Assembly: GCA_035764725.1 (NCBI GenBank)
Contig: DASTYT010000047.1
Coordinates: 171,251 to 235,250, forward strand
DNA from: Candidatus Methylomirabilota bacterium
Lineage (GTDB): Bacteria; Methylomirabilota; Methylomirabilia; Rokubacteriales; CSP1-6
Reading direction: 5' to 3'
Length of the DNA stretch: 64,000 bases
Part shown: in pieces, positions 36,871 to 45,713 of the stretch
Numbering within the stretch: position 1 is the stretch's first letter
How the letters are laid out: every line of letters starts with the position of its first letter
The notes under the pieces: generated by a model
Database searches by the model: none
What the model was told of the DNA's origin: nothing
The model's input: the letters and a program-made list of their open reading frames with translations, nothing else
Program-made: the position numbers and the translations under genes

Positions 36871-39800
36871 TCAGTGGAAGTCGTGGGAGGGGACGGCCCC
36901 CATCTGCATGTCCAGCCGCCAGAGGCGCTCGGCCCGCACGGAGATGACGTGATCCTCGTGCTGCAGCGTGCCCTCGACGAGCAGGAAGGGCTCGGACGTG
37001 AGGAGCACGCGATAGCGGGCGAAGAACTGCGGCCGCACGATCACGTTGATGAGCCCGGTCTCGTCCTCGAGGTTCAGGAAGACGAAGCCCTTGGCGGTGC
37101 CGGGGCGCTGACGCACCACGACCGCCCCCGCGACGCGCACCGCGCTGCCGCCGGGCAAGCCGGCGAGATCAGCGGCGCGCACCACGCCGGCGGCGGCGAG
37201 CCCGCGCCGGCGGAGCGCCAGGGGATGCGGCCCGATGGAGAGATCCGTCCCCTCGTAGTCCGCGACCACGCGCTCCTCCACCGTCATGCGCCGCAGCGGC
37301 GAGGGCGAGAGCGGATTGGGCAGCGCGGCGTAGAGCGGCCCGGTGGGCCGGATGGCGCGCTCGCCCTCCCAGAGGGCCTGGCGGCGCTCGAGCCCGAGCC
37401 CGCGGAGCGCCCCCACCTCGCCGAGCCGCGCCAGCTCCTCGCGGTTCACGTCGCTGCGCCGCACCAGATCGGCCACCGAGTCGAAGGGCCGCTCCGCGCG
37501 GGCGGCTTCGATACGCTTGCCGATCTCCTCCCGGAGCCCCTTCACGTAACGGAGCCCGAGCCGGACCGAGCCGTCGCCCTCGATGGCGCAGAGCCAGCCC
37601 GACCGGGTGACGTCGATGGGCCGGAGCGCCTGCCCGTGTCGCTGAGCGTCCCGCACGATGGTGGCGGGGTGATAGAAGCCCATGGGCTGATTGTTCAGGA
37701 GCGCGGCGTAGAAGGCGGCGGGGTGATGCGCCTTCATGAACGTGCTCGCGTAGGCGAGGAGGGCGAAGCTCGCCGCGTGCGAGTTGTGGACGACGAGATC
37801 GTTGGCGATGAAGTTGTGATCGCCCTCGACGGAGAGGTCATAGGTCTCCTGGATGTCCACTGCCTCGATTGCCACAACAGAGTCCCAGTACACATCAGAG
37901 CTCGCAAGACGGCTTAACACTGGAGACTCGAAGCATTCTCCCAGTCGAGCTACTACCCACCGCCGATATCCCCGCTTGGATTGATCGGGGGAACAGAGTG
38001 CTCGCGGGGACAGTCCCGTCCGCTCCTGGATCTCATTCCATGTCATCCCAGCTCGTACACGAGACCCATTGATGATCTCGTGTATCGCCACTGGAATGAC
38101 ATCTCGAGAGGAACATTTGCTCATGCCTGGTCGCGTGAGCACATTGGCCAGGGATCGCTTTCGTTCGCTCAAGAATTGACGAGCGATCAGACGATTGAAC
38201 TCCTGAAGATTGTCATCTCCAGTAACCGTCACAATGAAACTTGTGACCTGACGATCACGATATGGTCTGGTCCGTTCGTATATGCGAGCCACCATCCCCA
38301 GCCGGAGGAGAAGATGCTGCACGTCCTTCGCGAGCTGGCGAGACGCCGTATCGTAGGATGCATGACGAGCACGCGACAGCGTGCCATCTCCCTCCCACAA
38401 TCGGGCAAGAAGAATGGCGAGATCCTCGTCATGAAGTGTGAACACTTCCTCAGGGAGACGCTTGGCGTGAGCATTCACGCCCCAGAGCCCCAGGCGCTTA
38501 GCCCACTCGACCACACCATTCGGCCGTGACAGCTCTCTGCGGCGTGTATGAACACTGAAGCAGCTCCGGTGCAACGCCACCGTCGCCTGCGTATTGTCGA
38601 ACTTCTCCACCGCCGCGACGAATTCATCTCGGTGCTGAGCATCCGTCGTGTAGAAGTACGGCGTGCTCGGATGACACAGATTCCCTTCGGCGATGAGATC
38701 CGCGAGAACGACGAGCTCATGACGGGGCCACCGACGCTCCCCTAGACCAGGCAGCGTACGTGGCGCCGCGATCTGATCCCCCACGCGCAGATGCCCCAGC
38801 GGGCACCAGCCGTCCAGGGTCAGGAGCGGGTGCTCGGCGGTAGCCGTCACCTCGCGGCCGAGCGCGGTGCGTAGCCGATAGACCATGCGCGGGCCGCTGG
38901 ACGTCGCGGCCAGGACCCGGCGCTTGTGAAGCCGGAGATCTTCGCCGCAGGCCAGGGTGTGGGCGAGCGAGGCTCGTCCGGTCACGACGTCCTCGATCTT
39001 CACGCGCCGGCCCGTGTCCGCATCGATCACCCGCGTGTCGCCCACCACGCACTCCGGAAAGCCGTACAGCGCGAAGGCGGTGATGGAGCGGATGATGGCC
39101 TCGGCGGGCTCGCCGGTGATGCCCTGGCGGGCCATCCCCGCGCGGAGCTTGGCCTCGATCTCGCCCATGGCGCGCACGGAGCGCTTGAAGCCGAGGGCGC
39201 GGCGCAGCTCCTCGGCCTCGCCGCCGGTGAAGCCGGCGGTGGCCATGGCCATGCGCAGCAATTGCTCCTGAAACAACGGAACGCCCAGTGTCCGCCGCAG
39301 GATGGGCTCGAGCGAGGGATGCGGCACCGTCACGGGCTCGCGGCCGCCGCGGCGGCGCAGATAGGGATGCACCATGTCGCCCACGATGGGGCCGGGGCGG
39401 ATGATGGCCACCTGCACCACGAGGTCGTAGAAGCGCTCGGGGCGCAGGCGCGGCAGCGTGGCCATCTGCGCGCGGCTCTCCACCTGGAACACCCCCACGG
39501 TGTCGGCCTGCTGCAGCATCGCGTATACCGTGGGATCGTCGGCCGGGAGCTGCGCCAGGTCCACGATGTTGCCGCGCGCGGCCAGCATCTCGATGGCGTC
39601 CTGGAGGAGCGACATCATGCCGAGCCCCAGGAGATCCACCTTCACGATACCCAGCGCTGCGCAGTCGTCCTTGTCCCACTGCACGACGGAGCGGCCCGGC
39701 ATGCTGGCGGGCTCGAGCGGCACGACGCCGTCGAGGCGGCCCTGGCAGATCACCATGCCGCCCGAGTGCTGGCCGAGATGGCGCGGCAGATCCTGGATGG

Positions 39801-41295
39801 CCGTCCAGAGCTCGGCGAAGCGCTGGATGCGCGGGTGCGCGGGATCACAGCCCGCGGCGGGCAGATGCGTCAGCAGGGTATCGCCGGGGTCCTTGTACTC
39901 GAACTCGGACACGAAGCGGCTCAGCCGCTCGATGAGATCGGGGGGCAGCCCCAGTGCCTTGCCGACCTCGCGGGCGGCCAGGCGTCCGCGATACGTGATG
40001 ACGTTAGCGGTCATGGCGGCGCCGAGGCGGCCATAGCGCTCGTAGACGTACTGGATCACGCGCTCGCGCCGGTCACCGCTGGGGAGATCGAGGTCGATGT
40101 CCGGCCACTCGCCCCGCTCCTCGGAGAGGAAGCGCTCGAAGAGAAGCTCCATCCCCACCGGATCGACGGCGGTGATGCCGAGCGCGTAGCAGACGGCGCT
40201 GTTGGCCGCCGAGCCCCGCCCCTGCACCAGGATGTTCTCGCGGCGGCAGTACTCCACGAGGTCCCACACGATGAGGAAATAGCCGGCGAGGTCGAGCCGG
40301 GCGATGAGATCCAGCTCGCGCGCGATCTGCTTGCGTGCGCGCTCGGCGAGCTTGGGATCGCGCGCGTAGCGCACGCGCCGGCCCGCCTCGGCGAGATGGC
40401 GCAGGAAGCCGATGGGCGTCTGGCCCGGCGGCAAGGGGTAGTCGGGGAAGCGATAGCCCAGGTGCTTGAGCGTGAAGGCGAGACGGATGGCGAGCTCGCC
40501 TGAGTTGGCCACCGCCTCTGGGCAATCGGCGAAGAGGCGCTCCATCTCCCGCGTCGGCCGGAGATGGCGCTCGCTGTTGTCGGTGAGCAGGCGCCCCGCG
40601 CGGTCGAGTGTGGTGTGGTGGCGAATGCAGGTGAGCGCGTCCAGCAGCGGGCGCTGGCCGCGCTCGGCCAGGCGCGGGGCATTGGTGGCGAGCAGCGGCA
40701 GGCCGCCGCGCGCTGCCTCGCCGCGCAGCCACTCGTTGCGCGCCTCCTCGGCACGGCGCAGGCGGCGCTGCAGCTCCACGAACACGTTGCCGCGGCCGAA
40801 CAGGCCCACGAGCCGATCGAGCCGTGCTCGCGCGGCGTCCGCGCCGCCCGTCTCCAGCGCCAGCGCCAGGGGCCCGTCACCGCTGCCCGTGAGGCAAACC
40901 AATCCCGCCGCGTGCTCGGCAACTTGGTCTAAAGTCACCGCAGCCTCGCTCCGCGAGGCAACCATTTCCATATCCGCTCGCCTCGCCTTCGGCTGCGGCT
41001 CGCCAAACATCTTCATCTTCGTGATGAGCCGGCAGAGGTTCTGATAGCCCTCGGGGCTTTCCACCAGCAGCGGCAGGCGCCCGCCCTCGGCGAGCGTGAC
41101 CTCGGCGCCGACCAAGGGGTTGATCCCCACGCGCGTGGCCGCGCGGTAGAAGCGCGGGGCGCCGTAGAGGCCGTCGCGATCGAGGAGGGCCAGCGCCGGC
41201 TGCTCGAGCGCGGCGGCGCGCTCGGCCAGCGCCTCGGGCAAGGCCGCCCCCTCGAGGAAGCTGAAGGCGCTCCGCGCGTGGAGCTCGACGAACAC
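36871..41295 (-). CDS. dnaE2: Error-prone DNA polymerase DnaE2 (ImuC) containing an intein
   Basis: Translesion DNA polymerase of the ImuABC mutasome. The 1474-residue precursor contains 1051 residues of extein. The PHP domain starts MFVELHARSAFSFLEGAALP. Catalytic aspartates are D399 and D401 in PDIDLDL and D554 in KVDLLGLGMM. The C-terminus ends with the OB fold and the short DFH tail typical of DnaE2. Residues 749-1171 are an intein between YGFPE and SHAASF, in the fingers/palm region conserved in DnaE. Removal restores a continuous polymerase. It lies downstream of imuA and imuB. Confidence 0.95.
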   Translation of the reverse strand: MFVELHARSAFSFLEGAALPEALAERAAALEQPALALLDRDGLYGAPRFYRAATRVGINPLVGAEVTLAEGGRLPLLVESPEGYQNLCRLITKMKMFGEPQPKARRADMEMVASRSEAAVTLDQVAEHAAGLVCLTGSGDGPLALALETGGADAARARLDRLVGLFGRGNVFVELQRRLRRAEEARNEWLRGEAARGGLPLLATNAPRLAERGQRPLLDALTCIRHHTTLDRAGRLLTDNSERHLRPTREMERLFADCPEAVANSGELAIRLAFTLKHLGYRFPDYPLPPGQTPIGFLRHLAEAGRRVRYARDPKLAERARKQIARELDLIARLDLAGYFLIVWDLVEYCRRENILVQGRGSAANSAVCYALGITAVDPVGMELLFERFLSEERGEWPDIDLDLPSGDRRERVIQYVYERYGRLGAAMTANVITYRGRLAAREVGKALGLPPDLIERLSRFVSEFEYKDPGDTLLTHLPAAGCDPAHPRIQRFAELWTAIQDLPRHLGQHSGGMVICQGRLDGVVPLEPASMPGRSVVQWDKDDCAALGIVKVDLLGLGMMSLLQDAIEMLAARGNIVDLAQLPADDPTVYAMLQQADTVGVFQVESRAQMATLPRLRPERFYDLVVQVAIIRPGPIVGDMVHPYLRRRGGREPVTVPHPSLEPILRRTLGVPLFQEQLLRMAMATAGFTGGEAEELRRALGFKRSVRAMGEIEAKLRAGMARQGITGEPAEAIIRSITAFALYGFPECVVGDTRVIDADTGRRVKIEDVVTGRASLAHTLACGEDLRLHKRRVLAATSSGPRMVYRLRTALGREVTATAEHPLLTLDGWCPLGHLRVGDQIAAPRTLPGLGERRWPRHELVVLADLIAEGNLCHPSTPYFYTTDAQHRDEFVAAVEKFDNTQATVALHRSCFSVHTRRRELSRPNGVVEWAKRLGLWGVNAHAKRLPEEVFTLHDEDLAILLARLWEGDGTLSRARHASYDTASRQLAKDVQHLLLRLGMVARIYERTRPYRDRQVTSFIVTVTGDDNLQEFNRLIARQFLSERKRSLANVLTRPGMSKCSSRDVIPVAIHEIINGSRVRAGMTWNEIQERTGLSPRALCSPDQSKRGYRRWVVARLGECFESPVLSRLASSDVYWDSVVAIEAVDIQETYDLSVEGDHNFIANDLVVHNSHAASFALLAYASTFMKAHHPAAFYAALLNNQPMGFYHPATIVRDAQRHGQALRPIDVTRSGWLCAIEGDGSVRLGLRYVKGLREEIGKRIEAARAERPFDSVADLVRRSDVNREELARLGEVGALRGLGLERRQALWEGERAIRPTGPLYAALPNPLSPSPLRRMTVEERVVADYEGTDLSIGPHPLALRRRGLAAAGVVRAADLAGLPGGSAVRVAGAVVVRQRPGTAKGFVFLNLEDETGLINVIVRPQFFARYRVLLTSEPFLLVEGTLQHEDHVISVRAERLWRLDMQMGAVPSHDFH
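37783..39051 (-). other. Full-length intein with LAGLIDADG-like endonuclease motifs in DnaE2
   Basis: Self-splicing element of 423 residues. It starts with Cys1 (CVVGDTRV, block A) and has block B TAEH at residues 71-74. It ends with block F (TYDLSVEGDHNFIAND) and block G VVHN, followed by the +1 Ser of the extein. Two endonuclease-type motifs, LADLIAEG (116-123, with Glu122) and LARLWEGDG (215-223, with Asp222), keep their acidic residues. All residues needed for splicing are present. The base composition of 37850-38740 is clearly less GC-rich than the surrounding gene, as expected for a mobile element. Confidence 0.93.
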
Positions 41296-41313
41296 GGTCG
41301 CCCTTCCGCGCCG

Positions 41314-42219
41314 CTAGGCCGGCGGCCGGCGTGGCGCGACGTGGGACGCGAAGGTGCGCGGCTCGATCAGGCCGAGCAGCTCGGCGAAGCCCTCGCGGAG
41401 CACGTGGGTGGGCCGCACCTCCGCCTCCGCCCGGGTCTCCGAGCGGGTGAGCATCGCAGGCGTCCAGTGCGTGACCCGACGCAGCAGCGCATAGCCGGGC
41501 CGGCCGCGCACGTCGCCATAGCCGGCGAACACGTCGACCACGCCCGCCGCCTGTGCCATCGCGACGTCCTTGACGAGGCTGTCGCCGACGTAGACGGCCT
41601 CGCCGGGCGCGGCGCCCAGCTCGTCCAGGATCCCGCGCAGCACCGCGGCGTCCGGCTTCCACGCGCCCGCGCGCGTGTGGCGGTGCACGGTGGCGCCGAG
41701 GCGGTAGTGCTCGGGCGGATAGCGGCGAATGGTCTCGGGGGTGGCACCGTCGGGCAGCGCGTGATCCGGCGGCGAGTAGAGCGTATCGAGCACGCCGTCG
41801 AGCCCCAGCGCGCGCACGCGGTAGGCAGCGTAGTACGCCAGCGACTCCGTGTAGGCGATCACGCGCATTCCCGCCGCGCGCAGGGCGCGGAGGGTGTCGA
41901 GCACGCCGGGGTAGAGGCGCAGCGTGCCCCGCCGCGCCGCGCGATAGGCCTCGATGGCGCCCGCGTAGCGCGCCCTCAGATCTACATCTGGGTGGCGCGC
42001 CCGCAGCGACGGCAGTGCCTGGATGACGAAGGCGTACTCCGTGGTGCCGTGCTCCTGATGGAGCTGGTAGATCTCGCGCTCCAGCGTCTCGCGCGGCACC
42101 CCGCTGTCGGCGACCAGGCGCTCGAGCATGGCCCCGAAGGCGGCGTGCCACATCGCGAGCCAGTCGAAGAGGGTGTTGTCCATGTCGGTGACGAGGACGC
42201 CGATGGCGGGCCGGCCCAT
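41314..42219 (-). CDS. HAD superfamily hydrolase
   Basis: The 301-residue protein has the HAD motif I VTDMDNTLFDW (nucleophile Asp), motif II YTES, the lysine of motif III in AWKPDAAVL and motif IV VYVGDSLVKDV. These make it a probable phosphatase or phosphoglycolate phosphatase-like enzyme. A C-terminal extension of about 50 residues goes beyond the core. It lies 18 bases upstream of dnaE2 and three bases downstream of the epoxide hydrolase gene, inside the imuA-imuB-dnaE2 cassette. A link to DNA repair is not shown. Confidence 0.88.
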   Translation of the reverse strand: MGRPAIGVLVTDMDNTLFDWLAMWHAAFGAMLERLVADSGVPRETLEREIYQLHQEHGTTEYAFVIQALPSLRARHPDVDLRARYAGAIEAYRAARRGTLRLYPGVLDTLRALRAAGMRVIAYTESLAYYAAYRVRALGLDGVLDTLYSPPDHALPDGATPETIRRYPPEHYRLGATVHRHTRAGAWKPDAAVLRGILDELGAAPGEAVYVGDSLVKDVAMAQAAGVVDVFAGYGDVRGRPGYALLRRVTHWTPAMLTRSETRAEAEVRPTHVLREGFAELLGLIEPRTFASHVAPRRPPA

Positions 42220-42222
42220 GCG

Positions 42223-43389
42223 TCAGCGTGGGCTCCGGCCGGGTGAGCCCCGGAAAGACCGGAAGAACGTCCGCAGCTCCTCGGCGAGGAGCGCCGGCTC
42301 CTCCGCGGCGATGAAGTGGCCGCCCCGCGGGAGCTCCACCCAGCGGCGGATGTCGGCATAGCCCCGCTCGGCGCGCTCGCGCGGCGGATGCTGCACCTCC
42401 TCGCGAGTGAGGGCCACGCCGGTGGGCACGTTGATGCGCGTGGTCATGCGGCGAGGCTCGCGCGCCCGCTCGTAGTAGGAGCGGTTCGCGGCATTGGCGG
42501 TCTCGGTGACCCAGTAGAGCGTGACGTTGGCGAGGAGGAGATCGCGCGAGAAGTAGCGCTCCACGTCGCCGGCGGGATCGGTCCACACGCGCCACTTCTC
42601 CACGATCCACGCGGCGAGCCCGGCCGGCGAGTCGTGGAGGCCGTAGGCGAGCGTCTGCGGCCGGGTCTCCTGGATGGCGTTGTAGCCCGCCTCCTCCCGC
42701 ATCCAGCGTGCCTCCACCTCCTCGAAGGCGCGCTCGGCCGCGGTGAGCGGCTTGGCGTCCTCGCCGATCACCGGCCCGGGAAAGGTCGGCATGAGGGTAT
42801 GGAGCGCGATCACCCGCTCGGGCGCGTCGTAGGAGAGCCAGCCCGAGATCACCGCGCCGATATCGTTGGCGTGGAGGGCATAGCGCGCGTAGCCCAGGCC
42901 TTCCATGAGCCGCGCCCAGAGCCCGGCCACGCGGCTGCGCGTCATGCCGCGGCCAGGCCGGTCGGAGAAGCCGAAGCCGGGCACGGACGGCACGATGACA
43001 TCGAAGGCGTCCGCGGGATCGCCGCCGTGCGCGCCGGGATCGGCGAGCCGCGGGATGATCTCGAGCATCTCCACCACGGAGCTGGGCCAGCCATGCGTGA
43101 TCAGGAGCGGCAGCGGCGCGGGCCCGCGGCCCCGCACGTGGATGAAGTGCACGCCGGTTCCCTCCACGTCGGCGCGAAACTGGGGGAAGGCGTTGAGCGC
43201 CTGCTCGTGTCGGCGCCAGTCGAAGCGCGTGGCCCAGTACTGCATCAGCTCGCGCATGTAGGCGAGGTTGGCGCCGTAGTCCCAGCCGGCGCCGTCCACC
43301 TCGTCGGGCCAGCGGGTGCGAGCGAGGCGGGCCCGCAGATCGTCCAGCGTGGGCTGCGGCACGTTCACCGTGAAGGGGCGGATGTCCAT
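42223..43389 (-). CDS. Epoxide hydrolase (alpha/beta hydrolase with EHN domain)
   Basis: Hydrolyses epoxides to diols through a covalent ester intermediate. The 388-residue protein has the N-terminal EHN domain (IRPFTVNVPQPTLDDLRARL), the oxyanion motif LLITHGWPSSVVEM, the nucleophile Asp in LHANDIGAVISGW and the catalytic His in ELPRGGHFIAAEEP. All three are intact. I chose ATG 43389, since the longer frame upstream overlaps imuB. It is 26 bases downstream of imuB, so it is in the mutasome transcript. Juvenile-hormone or microsomal-type hydrolases are the nearest family relatives. Confidence 0.9.
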   Translation of the reverse strand: MDIRPFTVNVPQPTLDDLRARLARTRWPDEVDGAGWDYGANLAYMRELMQYWATRFDWRRHEQALNAFPQFRADVEGTGVHFIHVRGRGPAPLPLLITHGWPSSVVEMLEIIPRLADPGAHGGDPADAFDVIVPSVPGFGFSDRPGRGMTRSRVAGLWARLMEGLGYARYALHANDIGAVISGWLSYDAPERVIALHTLMPTFPGPVIGEDAKPLTAAERAFEEVEARWMREEAGYNAIQETRPQTLAYGLHDSPAGLAAWIVEKWRVWTDPAGDVERYFSRDLLLANVTLYWVTETANAANRSYYERAREPRRMTTRINVPTGVALTREEVQHPPRERAERGYADIRRWVELPRGGHFIAAEEPALLAEELRTFFRSFRGSPGRSPR

Positions 43390-43415
43390 GGGGTCCTCGA
43401 TCAGGGGTCCAGAAG

Positions 43416-44933
43416 TCAGTCGTAGATACCTTCGAGCACCCAGGCCGAGCCATCGTGCGCGAGCCGGCCCAGGGTGCCATCGGCCAGCTCCACGTCCCAT
43501 TCGTCGGAAGCCCAGCGGTTCTCCAGCCACCACTCGCCCGAGCTACGCCACGGCCCCGCGCTCGCCACGATGGGGCCGGCGAGCCCGGCGGCGCGGAGAT
43601 GCACGGGCCGGCCGCCGATGAGTCGCACCTGCGCCGGCCGCGGCGGGCGGCAGCGGCGCAGGGCGAGCGTGCCCCTCGCTCCCTCTCCATCCGTGCTCTT
43701 GGCTTGGTTCAGCAACGCGGCAGCATTCAGTGGCTCCAGCCGCAGCGAGTCGGGGCGATGGCTGTCGAGCAGCACGGGCACGCCGAGATTGCCCGGCCCC
43801 ACCAGCGCGATGACGCGCGCCACCGTCTCGGCGAGCGTGCGCGGGCTGGGCCGCCCGTCGCCGTCCAGCGGCTCCTGCGAGGCGGACACGCGCACGGGCT
43901 GAGCGCGCAGAGCGAGCGCGGTCACGGGAGCCGGCGGCGGCTCCGCAGCGAGCGTGGCGCGGAGCACCGCCATCACCGCGCGCGCCTCGTGCGTGGGCAC
44001 GGGCGGGACGAAGGCGCCCTCGACGGTGCGCGCCGTCTCCCTCACCCGTGTGACCAGGCGACACGACCACTCGAAGCGATCGGCGGCGAGCGCCTGCGCC
44101 TCGAGCCGCGCGCAAAGCCGCTCGGCGCATTCGGCGAAGAGGCCGAAGAGGGGCTCGAGATTGTCGAGCGCCCAGTCGAGCTCGCGGGTCTCCTCGAAGC
44201 GGGGCGGTGGCCGCCAGGGATCGAGCGGGCGCAGATCTTCTCCACGCGCGAGGGCCTGAAGCCGCGATCCCTCGGTGCCGAGCCGCTCGGCGAGGTCGCG
44301 GCCAGGCAGATCGGCCAGCTCGCCGAGCGTGCGAATGCCCCAGCGGGCGAAGCGCTGCGCCATCTCGAGCGAGAGATCGAGAAGCGCGATGGGCGCCGCG
44401 CGGAGATGGGCGGCGTCGGCGCCGGGCGGGACGCAGACGCACTCCTCCGCGCGACGCGCGGCCAGCCGCGCGGCCACACGGCTGCCCGCGATGCCGACGC
44501 GCGCGTGAAGGCCGGCCACGCGCGCCCGCGCGGCCATCCGTCGCGCCAGCGCCGGCTCGTCGCCGAACAGCGCGCCGAGCCCGGCGACGTCGAGATATAC
44601 CTCACCCGGTCCCGCCTCCTCGACCCGCGGCGAATGCACCACGCCCACCTCGAGCAGCGCCTGCTGCGCCGCCGTCTCGTGGGCAGGCACGCGCTCGCGA
44701 CAAATCACCTCACCGGGACGGGCCTGCGCCGCCGCTTCCGTCATGCCCGGCAGCACACCGAGCGCACGCGCTTCCGCGCTGGCCTCGATCACCAGGCGCC
44801 CGGGGCGCGCCCCGTCGAGCACGGCCAGCGGGCGGCCGGCGAGCGCGGGCTCGACGCGTACTGCCGCCGCGGCGGCGAAGCGGCGGACGAGGAGACAGCC
44901 GATGCGTCTCAGAGATGCCATGCGAGTGTCCAT
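43416..44933 (-). CDS. imuB: Y-family polymerase homologue ImuB
   Basis: Non-catalytic Y-family protein that bridges DnaE2 and the sliding clamp during mutagenic repair. The 505-residue protein has the palm/fingers/little-finger layout but lacks the catalytic acids: the first motif reads RIGCLLVRRF where an active polymerase has an Asp. The second reads AGPGEVYLDVAGLG where SxDE would be. This agrees with known ImuB proteins. The gene overlaps imuA by 25 bases. ATG 44921 is an alternative start four codons later. Confidence 0.93.
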   Translation of the reverse strand: MDTRMASLRRIGCLLVRRFAAAAAVRVEPALAGRPLAVLDGARPGRLVIEASAEARALGVLPGMTEAAAQARPGEVICRERVPAHETAAQQALLEVGVVHSPRVEEAGPGEVYLDVAGLGALFGDEPALARRMAARARVAGLHARVGIAGSRVAARLAARRAEECVCVPPGADAAHLRAAPIALLDLSLEMAQRFARWGIRTLGELADLPGRDLAERLGTEGSRLQALARGEDLRPLDPWRPPPRFEETRELDWALDNLEPLFGLFAECAERLCARLEAQALAADRFEWSCRLVTRVRETARTVEGAFVPPVPTHEARAVMAVLRATLAAEPPPAPVTALALRAQPVRVSASQEPLDGDGRPSPRTLAETVARVIALVGPGNLGVPVLLDSHRPDSLRLEPLNAAALLNQAKSTDGEGARGTLALRRCRPPRPAQVRLIGGRPVHLRAAGLAGPIVASAGPWRSSGEWWLENRWASDEWDVELADGTLGRLAHDGSAWVLEGIYD

Positions 44934-45568
44934 CGCGCATCGGTCGAAACCGCGGGAAGAAACGGGGACGAGGCGCGCGTTTTCGCGACTTCCACTCGCG
45001 AGCCGATGCCCTCGAGCCGGGTGGGCCGCGGCGCCCCCATCCAGCGCGCGGAGCCGCGCGTCACGCTCAGCACGAGCGCGGCCGCGCTGCCCGCGAGATG
45101 CAGCGAGGCATGGAGCACCAGCCGCGTGGGCGTGTCGCGCACGGCGCGCTGCAGGCGAATCCAGGTGGCCGCGCCCAGGCTCGACAGGCGGCGCTCGGAC
45201 GGCTCCGTGGGATCCGTGGAAAGATCGAGCACCACCCAGGCGAAGCCGCCGGAGCGCGCCAGCAGCTCGGCCGCGCGGCAGGCGGCGTCGGGCCGGCGGC
45301 CCGCGCGCACCCAGAGCAGCGAGCGCAGGGCGGCGCCGGCGGCGGCCGCGCCGGCGGGATCGAAGCTATCCGATCCGTCGACGAGCGCCACCAGCGCGCC
45401 GGCCGCGGTCGCGTGGGCGAGCAGGCTCGTGACGAGGCTGCTGCCTCCCGCGGACCGGGGGCCGACGATCTCGCTGAGCTGGCCTCGGGGAAACGCCTCC
45501 AGCAAGGAGGCCGCGCTCCCCTCGAGACCCCACCCTGGCGGGGGCAAGGACTCTTTCTGTATGGCCAT
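44909..45568 (-). CDS. imuA: RecA-like mutasome protein ImuA
   Basis: First gene of the mutasome cassette. The 219-residue protein resembles RecA/SulA-like ImuA, with ATP-binding-like loop IVGPRSAGGSSLVTSLLAH and a second strand ALVDGSDSFDPA. ImuA interacts with RecA and ImuB and is needed for induced mutagenesis. The Walker A consensus is degenerate (no GKT/S), as in many ImuA proteins, so ATP hydrolysis is uncertain. It diverges from the UroD-like gene across a 145-base gap that may hold a damage-response operator. Confidence 0.88.
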   Translation of the reverse strand: MAIQKESLPPPGWGLEGSAASLLEAFPRGQLSEIVGPRSAGGSSLVTSLLAHATAAGALVALVDGSDSFDPAGAAAAGAALRSLLWVRAGRRPDAACRAAELLARSGGFAWVVLDLSTDPTEPSERRLSSLGAATWIRLQRAVRDTPTRLVLHASLHLAGSAAALVLSVTRGSARWMGAPRPTRLEGIGSRVEVAKTRASSPFLPAVSTDARWTLAWHL

Positions 45569-45635
45569 TGATCGGGGCTCGGTCGTGCTGAGTGGCCGTA
45601 TTACACATCAGGTGTTGAGTACAGGCAAGATTCAA

Positions 45636-45648
45636 GATACGGGGTATC
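45636..45648. promoter_or_regulatory. Palindromic candidate operator in the imuA/UroD divergent region
   Basis: GATAC-GGG-GTATC is a perfect five-base inverted repeat with a three-base centre. A TAATAC sequence on the minus strand (45603-45598) could be the imuA -10 box about 33 bases below it. I cannot match it to a known LexA box. Confidence 0.3.
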
Positions 45649-45713
45649 ACCCATAGCCCCTCTCCTAGATGTAGGGCCCGAGGGCCGTGCTCGGACCGTG
45701 CTACCCTGCCGCC

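Noticed and set aside
37783-39051. Split intein as in cyanobacterial DnaE
   Set aside because: The whole intein is continuous in one frame with both splicing halves and an endonuclease domain, so it is not split.
43455-45656. 733-codon open frame on the plus strand opposite imuA and imuB
   Set aside because: It is antisense to two recognised genes, rich in Arg/Gly/His repeats and without any domain; long antisense frames are normal at this GC content.
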